Shown one piece after another: positions 54,708 through 64,000 of a stretch of 64,000 nt of DNA. Source of the stretch: Osedax frankpressi (taxonomy: Eukaryota > Annelida > Polychaeta > Sabellida > Siboglinidae); the NCBI GenBank assembly GCA_964035775.1, contig OZ038314.1, positions 3,663,371 to 3,727,370 of the forward strand, in the 5' to 3' direction. Position 1 is the stretch's first letter; each line of letters opens with the position of its first letter. Both the position numbers and the translations under genes were made by a program. The notes below the pieces were generated by a model. That model was not told the DNA's origin and ran no database searches. It saw only the letters and a program-made list of their open reading frames with translations.

Positions 54708-54932
54708 AAATTAAATAACTATAAATTAAATAACTATAAATTAAATAACTATAAATTAAATAACTATAAATTAAATAACTATAAATTAAATAACTATAAA
54801 TTAAATAACTATAAATTAAATAACTATAAATTAAATAAATATAAATTAAATAACTATAAATTAAATAACTATAAATTAAATAACTATAAATTAAATAACT
54901 ATAAATTAAATAACTATAAATTAAATAACTAT
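54708..54932. repeat. A-run 25, 15 monomers
   Basis: 225 bp, with the AAATAT-ending unit near 54828 shared with A-run 23. Confidence 0.95.
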
Positions 54933-55168
54933 AACTTAAATAAATATAATTTAATAACTATAACTTAAATAACTATAACTTAAATAACTATAAATTAAAT
55001 AACTATTAATTAAATAACTATAACTTAAATAAATATCACTTAAATAGCTATAATATAATAACTATAACTTAAATAACTAAAACTTAAATAATTATAATAT
55101 AATATCTATAAATTAAATAAATATATCTTAAATAACTATAACTTAAATAAATATTATATAATAACTAT
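54933..55168. repeat. B core 25, 236 bp, AATATCTAT variant
   Basis: Copy of core 23 at 1,889 bp. Confidence 0.93.
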
Positions 55169-55865
55169 AACTTAAATAACTATAACTTAAATAACTATAA
55201 ATTAAATAACTAAACTTAAATTACTATAACTTAAATTACTATTAATTAAATAACTATAACTTAAATAACTATAACTTAAATAACTATAACTTAAATAACT
55301 ATAACTTAAATAACTATAAATTAAATAACTATAAATTAAATAACTATAACTTAAATAACTATAACTTAAATAACTATAACTTAAATAACTATAACTTAAA
55401 TAACTATAACTTAAATAACTATTAATTAAATAACTATAACTTAAATAACTATAACTTAAATAACTATAACTTAAATAACTATAACTTAAATAACTATAAC
55501 TTAAATAACTATTAATTAAATAACTATAACTTAAATAACTTAACTTAAATAACTATAACTTAAATAACTATAACTTAAATAACTATAACTTAAATAACTA
55601 TAACTTAAATAACTATAAATTAAATAACTATAACTTAAATAACTATAACTTAAATAACTATAACTTAAATAACTATAACTTAAATAACTATAACTTAAAT
55701 AACTATTAATTAAATAACTATAACTTAAATAACTATAACTTAAATAACTATAACTTAAATAACTATAACTTAAATAACTATAACTTAAATAACTATAACT
55801 TAAATAACTATAACTTAAATAACTATAACTTAAATAACTATAACTTAAATAACTATAACTTAAAT

Positions 55866-55930
55866 AACCATAAATAAAAAACTATAAATTAAATAACTAT
55901 AACTTAACTAACGATAACTTAATTAACTAT
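55866..55930. repeat. C block 35, short form, 65 bp
   Basis: Short form with AACCATAAATAAAAAACT: the ATG of other blocks is lost through a one-base deletion of G. Confidence 0.91.
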
Positions 55931-56733
55931 AACTTAAATAACTATAAATTAAATAACTAAACTTAAATTACTATAACTTAAATTACTATTAATTAAATAA
56001 CTATAACTTAAATAACTATAACTTAAATAACTATAACTTAAATAACTATAACTTAAATAACTATAAATTAAATAACTATAAATTAAATAACTATAACTTA
56101 AATAACTATAACTTAAATAACTATAACTTAAATAACTATAACTTAAATAACTATAACTTAAATAACTATTAATTAAATAACTATAACTTAAATAACTATA
56201 ACTTAAATAACTATAACTTAAATAACTATAACTTAAATAACTATAACTTAAATAACTATAACTTAAATAACTATAAATTAAATAACTATAACTTAAATAA
56301 CTATAACTTAAATAACTATAACTTAAATAACTATAACTTAAATAACTATTAATTAAATAACTATAACTTAAATAACTATAACTTAAATAACTATAACTTA
56401 AATAACTATAACTTAAATAACTATAACTTAAATAACTATAACTTAAATAACTATAAATTAAATAACTATAACTTAAATAACTATAACTTAAATAACTATA
56501 ACTTAAATAACTATAACTTAAATAACTATAACTTAAATAACTATAAATTAAATAACTATAACTTAAATAACTATAACTTAAATAACTATAACTTAAATAA
56601 CTATAATTTAAATAACTATAACTTAAATAACTATTAATTAAATAACTATAACTTAAATAACTATAACTTAAATAACTATAACTTAAATAACTATAACTTA
56701 AATAACTATAACTTAAATAACTATAACTTAAAT

Positions 56734-56843
56734 AACCATAAATGAAAAAACTATAAATTAAATAACTATAACTTAAATAACTATAATTTAATAACTATAA
56801 CTTAAATAACTATAACTTAACTAACGATAACTTAAATAACTAT
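56734..56843. repeat. C block 36, 110 bp, altered last unit
   Basis: After AACGAT comes a plain C monomer in place of AACTTAATTAACTAT, and several C monomers separate it from the D motif, suggesting exchange within the last unit. Confidence 0.9.
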
Positions 56844-57316
56844 AACTTAAATAACTATAACTTAAATAACTATAACTTAAATAACTATAACTTAAATAAC
56901 TATAAATTAAATAACTATACTTAAATTACTATAACTTAAATTACTATTAATTAAATAACTATCACTTAAATAACTATAACTTAAATAACTATAACTTAAA
57001 TAACTATAACTTAAATAACTATAAATTAAATAACTATAAATTAAATAACTATAACTTAAATAACTATAACTTAAATAACTATAACTTAAATAACTATAAC
57101 TTAAATAACTATAACTTAAATAACTATAACTTAAATAACTATAAATTAAATAACTATAACTTAAATAACTATAACTTAAATAACTATAACTTAAATAACT
57201 ATAACTTAAATAACTATAACTTAAATAACTATTAATTAAATAACTATAACTTAAATAACTATAACTTAAATAACTATAACTTAAATAACTATAACTTAAA
57301 TAACTATAACTTAAAT

Positions 57317-57426
57317 AACCATAAATGAAAAAACTATAAATTAAATAACTATAACTTAAATAACTATAATTTAATAACTATAACTTAAATAACTATAACT
57401 TAACTAACGATAACTTAATTAACTAT
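57317..57426. repeat. C block 37, 110 bp
   Basis: Copy of C block 34 at 6,935 bp, followed by the same ATCTTAAAT unit. Confidence 0.93.
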
Positions 57427-57899
57427 ATCTTAAATAACTATAAATTAAATAACTAAACTTAAATTACTATAACTTAAATTACTATTAATTAAACAACTAT
57501 AACTTAAATAACTATAACTTAAATAACTATAACTTAAATAACTATAACTTAAATAACTATAACTTAAATAACTATAAATTAAATAACTATAAATTAAATA
57601 ACTATAACTTAAATAACTATAACTTAAATAACTATAACTTAAATAACTATTAATTAAATAACTATTAATTAAATAACTATAACTTAAATAACTATAACTT
57701 AAATAACTATAACTTAAATAACTATAACTTAAATAACTATAACTTAAATAACTATAACTTAAATAACTATAAATTAAATAACTATAACTTAAATAACTAT
57801 AACTTAAATAACTATAACTTAAATAACTATAACTTAAATAACTATAACTTAAATAACTATAACTTAAATAACTATAATTTAAATAACTATAATAACTAT

Positions 57900-58109
57900 A
57901 AATTAAATAACTATAAATTAAATAACTATAAATTAAATAACTATAAATTAAATAACTATAAATTAAATAACTATAAATTAAATAACTATAAATTAAATAA
58001 CTGTAAATTAAATAACTATAAATTAAATAACTATAAATTAAATAACTATAAATTAAATAACTATAAATTAAATAACTATAAATTAAATAACTATAAATTA
58101 AATAACTAT
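57900..58109. repeat. A-run 26, 14 monomers
   Basis: 210 bp; one AACTGTAAATT change near 58003. Confidence 0.95.
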
Positions 58110-58345
58110 AACTTAAATAAATATAATTTAATAACTATAACTTAAATAACTATAACTTAAATAACTATAAATTAAATAACTATTAATTAAATAACTATAA
58201 CTTAAATAAATATCACTTAAATAGCTATAATATAATAACTATAACTTAAATAACTAAAACTTAAATAATTATAATATAATAACTATAAATTAAATAAATA
58301 TATCTTAAATAACTATAACTTAAATAAATATTATATAATAACTAT
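58110..58345. repeat. B core 26, 236 bp
   Basis: Copy of core 21 at 6,965 bp, without that core's AAATATAAAT change. Confidence 0.93.
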
Positions 58346-58519
58346 AACTTAAATAACTATAACTTAAATAACTATAAATTAAATAACTATAACTTAAATA
58401 ACTATAACTTAAATAACTATAACTTAAATAACTATAACTTAAATAACTATAACTTAAATAACTATAACTTAAATAACTATAACTTAAATAACTATAATTT
58501 AAATAACTATAATAACTAT
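58346..58519. repeat. Short C tract with J
   Basis: Same 174-bp layout as 51381-51554; J at 58496-58519. Confidence 0.93.
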
Positions 58520-58864
58520 AAATTAAATAACTATAAATTAAATAACTATAAATTAAATAACTATAAATTAAATAACTATAAATTAAATAACTATAAATTA
58601 AATAACTATAAATTAAATAACTATAAATTAAATAACTATAAATTAAATAACTATAAATTAAATAACTATAAATTAAATAACTATAAATTAAATAACTATA
58701 AATTAAATAACTATAAATTAAATAACTATAAATTAAATAACTATAAATTAAATAACTATAAATTAAATAACTATAAATTAAATAACTATAAATTAAATAA
58801 CTATAAATTAAATAACTATAAATTAAATAACTATAAATTAAATAACTATAAATTAAATAACTAT
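58520..58864. repeat. A-run 27, 23 A monomers
   Basis: 345 bp, two fewer than A-run 22. The gain of two in A-run 26 and the loss of two here restore the 6,935-bp offset. Confidence 0.95.
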
Positions 58865-59100
58865 AACTTAAATAAATATAATTTAATAACTATAACTTAA
58901 ATAACTATAACTTAAATAACTATAAATTAAATAACTATTAATTAAATAACTATAACTTAAATAAATATCACTTAAATAGCTATAATATAATAACTATAAC
59001 TTAAATAACTAAAACTTAAATAATTATAATATAATAACTATAAATTAAATAAATATATCTTAAATAACTATAACTTAAATAAATATTATATAATAACTAT
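58865..59100. repeat. B core 27, 236 bp
   Basis: Copy of core 22 at 6,935 bp. Confidence 0.93.
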
Positions 59101-60058
59101 AACTTAAATAACTATAACTTAAATTACTATTAATTAAATAACTATAACTTAAATAACTATAACTTAAATAACTATAAATTAAATAACTATAAATTAAATA
59201 ACTATAACTTAAATAACTATAACTTAAATAACTATAACTTAAATAACTATAACTTAAATAACTATAACTTAAATAACTATAAATTAAATAACTAAACTTA
59301 AATTACTATAACTTAAATAACTATAAATTAAATAACTATAACTTAAATAACTATAACTTAAATAACTATAACTTAAATAACTATAACTTAAATAACTATA
59401 ACTTAAATAACTATAACTTAAATAACTATAACTTAAATAACTATAAATTAAATAACTATAACTTAAATAACTATAACTTAAATAACTATAACTTAAATAA
59501 CTATAACTTAAATAACTATAACTTAAATAACTATTAATTAAATAACTATAACTTAAATAACTATAACTTAAATAACTATAACTTAAATAACTATAACTTA
59601 AATAACTATAACTTAAATAACCATAAATGAAAAAACTATAAATTAAATAACTATAACTTAAATAACTATAATTTAATAACTATAACTTAAATAACTATAA
59701 CTTAACTAACGATAACTTAATTAACTATATCTTAAATAACTATAAATTAAATAACTAAACTTAAATTACTATAACTTAAATTACTATTAATTAAATAACT
59801 ATAACTTAAATAACTATAACTTAAATAACTATAAATTAAATAACTATAAATTAAATAACTATAACTTAAATAACTATAACTTAAATAACTATAACTTAAA
59901 TAACTATTAATTAAATAACTATTAATTAAATAACTATAACTTAAATAACTATAACTTAAATAACTATAACTTAAATAACTATAACTTAAATAACTATAAC
60001 TTAAATAACTATAACTTAAATAACTATAAATTAAATAACTATAACTTAAATAACTATA
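59101..60058. repeat. Mosaic stretch with C block 38
   Basis: Shortened D after the core, D motifs near 59288 and 59753, two T monomers near 59905. It ends by joining C monomers to the inside of a B core. Confidence 0.91.
59619..59728. repeat. C block 38, 110 bp
   Basis: Full form, followed by ATCTTAAATAACTAT like C blocks 34 and 37. Confidence 0.93.
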
Positions 60059-60145
60059 ACTTAAATAATTATAATATAATATCTATAAATTAAATAAATA
60101 TATCTTAAATAACTATAACTTAAATAAATATTATATAATAACTAT
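60059..60145. repeat. B core 28, last 87 bp only
   Basis: Starts at AACTTAAATAATTAT and has the AATATCTAT change. No J or A-run before it; 60058/60059 looks like an exchange point between two C-rich positions. Confidence 0.91.
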
Positions 60146-60903
60146 AACTTAAATAACTATAACTTAAATAACTATAAATTAAATAACTAAACTTAAATTA
60201 CTATAACTTAAATTACTATTAATTAAATAACTATAACTTAAATAACTATAACTTAAATAACTATAACTTAAATAACTATAACTTAAATAACTATAAATTA
60301 AATAACTATAAATTAAATAACTATAACTTAAATAACTATAACTTAAATAACTATAACTTAAATAACTATAACTTAAATAACTATAACTTAAATAACTATT
60401 AATTAAATAACTATAACTTAAATAACTATAACTTAAATAACTATAACTTAAATAACTATAACTTAAATAACTATAACTTAAATAACTATTAATTAAATAA
60501 CTATAACTTAAATAACTTTAACTTAAATAACTATAACTTAAATAACTATAACTTAAATAACTATAACTTAAATAACTATAACTTAAATAACTATAAATTA
60601 AATAACTATAACTTAAATAACTATAACTTAAATAACTATAACTTAAATAACTATAACTTAAATAACTATAACTTAAATAACTATTAATTAAATAACTATA
60701 ACTTAAATAACTATAACTTAAATAACTATAACTTAAATAACTATAACTTAAATAACTATAACTTAAATAACTATAACTTAAATAACTATAACTTAAATAA
60801 CTATAACTTAAATAACTATAACTTAAATAACTATAACTTAAATAACTATAACTTAAATAACTATAACTTAAATAACTATAACTTAAATAACTATAACTTA
60901 AAT

Positions 60904-60969
60904 AACCATAAATGAAAAAACTATAAATTAAATAACTATAACTTAACTAACGATAACTTAATTAACTAT
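60904..60969. repeat. C block 39, short 66-bp form
   Basis: 759 bp after the B-core end, 75 bp (five units) farther than in 6-kb copies 2 and 3. Confidence 0.92.
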
Positions 60970-61757
60970 AACTTAAATAACTATAAATTAAATAACTAAA
61001 CTTAAATTACTATAACTTAAATTACTATTAATTAAATAACTATAACTTAAATAACTATAACTTAAATAACTATAACTTAAATAACTATAACTTAAATAAC
61101 TATAAATTAAATAACTATAAATTAAATAACTATAACTTAAATAACTATAACTTAAATAACTATAACTTAAATAACTATAACTTAAATAACTATAACTTAA
61201 ATAACTATTAATTAAATAACTATAACTTAAATAACTATAACTTAAATAACTATAACTTAAATAACTATAACTTAAATAACTATAACTTAAATAACTATAA
61301 CTTAAATAACTATAAATTAAATAATTATAACTTAAATAACTATAACTTAAATAACTATAACTTAAATAACTATAACTTAAATAACTATTAATTAAATAAC
61401 TATAACTTAAATAACTATAACTTAAATAACTATAACTTAAATAACTATAACTTAAATAACTATAACTTAAATAACTATAACTTAAATAACTATAAATTAA
61501 ATAACTATAACTTAAATAACTATAACTTAAATAACTATAACTTAAATAACTATAACTTAAATAACTATAACTTAAATAACTATAAATTAAATAACTATAA
61601 CTTAAATAACTATAACTTAAATAACTATAACTTAAATAACTATAATTTAAATAACTATAACTTAAATAACTATTAATTAAATAACTATAACTTAAATAAC
61701 TATAACTTAAATAACTATAACTTAAATAACTATAACTTAAATAACTATAACTTAAAT

Positions 61758-61867
61758 AACCATAAATGAAAAAACTATAAATTAAATAACTATAACTTAA
61801 ATAACTATAATTTAATAACTATAACTTAAATAACTATAACTTAACTAACGATAACTTAATTAACTAT
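61758..61867. repeat. C block 40, 110 bp
   Basis: Last C block in the window; full form. Confidence 0.93.
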
Positions 61868-63508
61868 AACTTAAATAACTATAAATTAAATAACTAAACT
61901 TAAATTACTATAACTTAAATTACTATTAATTAAATAACTATAACTTAAATAACTATAACTTAAATAACTATAACTTAAATAACTATAACTTAAATAACTA
62001 TAAATTAAATAACTATAAATTAAATAACTATAACTTAAATAACTATAACTTAAATAACTATAACTTAAATAACTATAACTTAAATAACTATAACTTAAAT
62101 AACTATTAATTAAATAACTATAACTTAAATAACTATAACTTAAATAACTATAACTTAAATAACTATAACTTAAATAACTATAACTTAAATAACTATAACT
62201 TAAATAACTATAACTTAAATAACTATAACTTAAATAACTATAACTTAAATAACTATAATTTAAATAACTATAACTTAAATAACTATTAATTAAATAACTA
62301 TAACTTAAATAACTATAACTTAAATAACTATAACTTAAATAACTATAACTTAAATAACTATAACTTAAATAACTATAACTTAAATAACTATAACTTAAAT
62401 AACTATAACTTAAATAACTATAACTTAAATAACTATAACTTAAATAACTATAACTTAAATAACTATAACTTAAATAACTATAACTTAAATAACTATAACT
62501 TAAATAACTATAACTTAAATAACTATAACTTAAATAACTATAACTTAAATAACTATAACTTAAATAACTATAACTTAAATAACTATAAATTAAATAACTA
62601 AACTTAAATTACTATAACTTAAATTACTATTAATTAAATAACTATAACTTAAATAACTATAACTTAAATAACTATAACTTAAATAACTATAACTTAAATA
62701 ACTATAAATTAAATAACTATAAATTAAATAACTATAACTTAAATAACTATAACTTAAATAACTATAACTTAAATAACTATAACTTAAATAACTATAACTT
62801 AAATAACTATTAATTAAATAACTATAACTTAAATAACTATAACTTAAATAACTATAACTTAAATAACTATAACTTAAATAACTATAACTTAAATAACTAT
62901 TAATTAAATAACTATAACTTAAATAACTATAACTTAAATAACTATAACTTAAATAACTATAAATTAAATAACTATAAATTAAATAACTATAACTTAAATA
63001 ACTATAACTTAAATAACTATAACTTAAATAACTATAACTTAAATAACTATAACTTAAATAACTATAAATTAAATAACTAAACTTAAATTACTATAACTTA
63101 AATAACTATAAATTAAATAACTATAACTTAAATAACTATAACTTAAATAACTATAACTTAAATAACTATAACTTAAATAACTATAACTTAAATAACTATT
63201 AATTAAATAACTATAACTTAAATAACTATAACTTAAATAACTATAACTTAAATAACTATAACTTAAATAACTATAACTTAAATAACTATTAATTAAATAA
63301 CTATTAATTAAATAACTATAACTTAAATAACTATAACTTAAATAACTATAACTTAAATAACTATAACTTAAATAACTATAACTTAAATAACTATAAATTA
63401 AATAACTATAACTTAAATAACTATAACTTAAATAACTATAACTTAAATAACTATAACTTAAATAACTATAACTTAAATAACTATAATTTAAATAACTATA
63501 ATAACTAT

Positions 63509-63733
63509 AAATTAAATAACTATAAATTAAATAACTATAAATTAAATAACTATACATTAAATAACTATAAATTAAATAACTATAAATTAAATAACTATAA
63601 ATTAAATAACTATAAATTAAATAACTATAAATTAAATAACTATAAATTAAATAACTATAAATTAAATAACTATAAATTAAATAACTATAAATTAAATAAC
63701 TATAAATTAAATAACTATAAATTAAATAACTAT
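63509..63733. repeat. A-run 28, 15 monomers with ACAT, no B core after
   Basis: 225 bp. The fourth unit (63554-63568) is ACATTAAATAACTAT, the ATG source for a 162-codon minus-strand frame ending at 63069, rejected as a gene. The run passes directly into C monomers. Confidence 0.94.
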
Positions 63734-64000
63734 AACTTAAATAACTATAACTTAAATAACTATAACTTAAATAACTATAACTTAAATAACTATAACTTAA
63801 ATAACTATAAATTAAATAACTAAACTTAAATTACTATAACTTAAATAACTATAAATTAAATAACTATAACTTAAATAACTATAACTTAAATAACTATAAC
63901 TTAAATAACTATAACTTAAATAACTATAACTTAAATAACTATTAATTAAATAACTATAACTTAAATAACTATAACTTAAATAACTATAACTTAAATAACT
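63734..64000. repeat. C stretch with short D motif, to window end
   Basis: Five C, then A and a D with one diverged unit near 63820, then C, A and T monomers. It resembles 63.04-63.23 kb, consistent with the A-run 28 exit being a duplication seam. The array is cut by the window edge. Confidence 0.93.

Larger units (their letters stand above)
53834..55542. repeat. 1,904-bp tandem duplication, copy 2
   Basis: Matches copy 1 unit by unit, with A-run 25 one monomer shorter than A-run 23, so the offset is 1,889 after it. The right end given is where copy 1 stops by alignment and is approximate; sequence continues as the parental unit. Confidence 0.85.
55169..57899. repeat. Mosaic stretch with C blocks 35-37
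   Basis: D motifs near 55206, 55954, 56906 (variant ACTATACTTAAATT) and 57450. A one-off AACTTAACTTAAAT near 55538 has lost AT. ACTATCACTT near 56960 and TTAAACAACT near 57491 match 50.0-50.6 kb. J at 57876-57899. Confidence 0.91.
60146..63508. repeat. Mosaic stretch with C blocks 39 and 40
   Basis: D motifs near 60185, 60996, 61890, 62595 and 63075. The order resembles the first part of the 6-kb repeat after its B core. Rare AACTTTAACTT near 60516 and AATTATAACTT near 61323. U monomers near 61643 and 62257. J at 63485-63508. Confidence 0.91.
1..64000. repeat. 15-bp AT-rich satellite array, spans entire window
   Basis: Every stretch I read resolves into 15-bp units AACTTAAATAACTAT or close variants, so each 60-base line holds four units. 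Variants differ mainly at unit positions 1 and 3 (C, A, T and U types). The unit itself looks like AACTAT + AACTTA + AAT, a possible older 6-bp duplication. There is no unique flank at either end. I found no gene, tRNA, rRNA or mobile element. The family is consistent with heterochromatic satellite DNA; the host is not identifiable from sequence. Confidence 0.98.

Noticed and set aside
265-60145. B core as a remnant of an inserted transposon
   Set aside because: All 16 units can be aligned to the 15-bp monomer with small changes; no terminal inverted repeat, target-site duplication or foreign sequence is seen.
3852-61867. C blocks as short genes, promoters (TATA-like) or autonomously replicating consensus sites
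   Set aside because: TATA-like and ATTTA-like strings occur everywhere in so AT-rich a repeat, so matches carry no weight. The ATG in the first C-block unit is followed by a stop within a few codons.
63069-63557. 162-codon minus-strand open frame
   Set aside because: ATG from the ACAT unit at 63554; ends at the D motif near 63075. Pure satellite.
1-64000. CRISPR array
   Set aside because: No unique spacers alternate with repeats; the 15-bp units are contiguous and no cas-like gene is present.
1-64000. Telomere repeat array
   Set aside because: The 15-bp unit lacks the G-rich strand typical of telomeres; G is almost absent and the C content is low and not clustered.
1-64000. Mitochondrial, plastid or apicomplexan AT-rich genic DNA
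   Set aside because: High AT alone could suggest these, but there is no coding, tRNA or rRNA sequence anywhere; only the satellite is visible.

Overview
The whole window is one tandem-repeat satellite array. It holds no gene, RNA gene, transposon or other unique sequence that I can support, and it continues past both ends. The unit is 15 bp, AACTTAAATAACTAT on the + strand (reverse complement ATAGTTATTTAAGTT). Four variants make up nearly everything: C = AACTTAAATAACTAT (commonest), A = AAATTAAATAACTAT, T = TAATTAAATAACTAT and U = AATTTAAATAACTAT. G is almost absent from the + strand (about a hundred by eye estimate in 64 kb) and GC is roughly 11-12%, nearly all of it C on the + strand. This fits constitutive heterochromatin of a eukaryote (centromeric, pericentromeric or subtelomeric). 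The species and chromosomal place cannot be read from the sequence. A long-read assembly is implied.

The array has layered order. (1) A-runs: 28 blocks made almost only of A monomers, 4 to 45 copies each, most entered through a fixed 24-bp junction called J (one U monomer plus the 9-bp partial AATAACTAT). (2) B core: a 236-bp block of 16 diverged monomers (15 of 14-16 bp plus variants) that normally follows an A-run; 22 copies have exactly 236 bp and six are altered or partial. (3) C block: a 110-bp module (short form 66 bp) beginning AACCATAAATGAAAAAACTAT-like and ending in AACTAACGAT plus AACTTAATTAACTAT. It carries almost all CpG and most G in the window. (4) D motif: AACTAAACTTAAATTACTAT, followed by one to three more diverged monomers and usually a T monomer; more than 80 copies. 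(5) Mosaic stretches of C monomers in groups of about 4-6, punctuated by single T, single A or paired A monomers.

Layout. 0-6.3 kb: short cassettes, a 620-bp local duplication and a C-block cluster. 6.3-16.2 kb: cassettes of about 1.4-2.3 kb (A-run, B core, D motifs), nearly free of C blocks. 16.2-28.5 kb: mixed cassettes with C blocks and a 1.66-kb duplication. 28.5-48 kb: a higher-order repeat of about 6.0 kb in at least two full and two partial copies, two of them exactly 6,009 bp apart over several kilobases. 48-60 kb: a 1,904-bp tandem duplication and a 6.94-kb-spaced duplication. 60-64 kb: a further partial copy of the C-block-rich unit.

The parts show an evolutionary process more than a working gene system. 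Run lengths change in whole 15-bp steps, private variants mark which cassettes are siblings, and A-runs with a missing J or a missing B core mark probable unequal-exchange breakpoints. Both strands have one stop-free frame through the monomer, so long repetitive open frames appear by chance; I reject them as genes.
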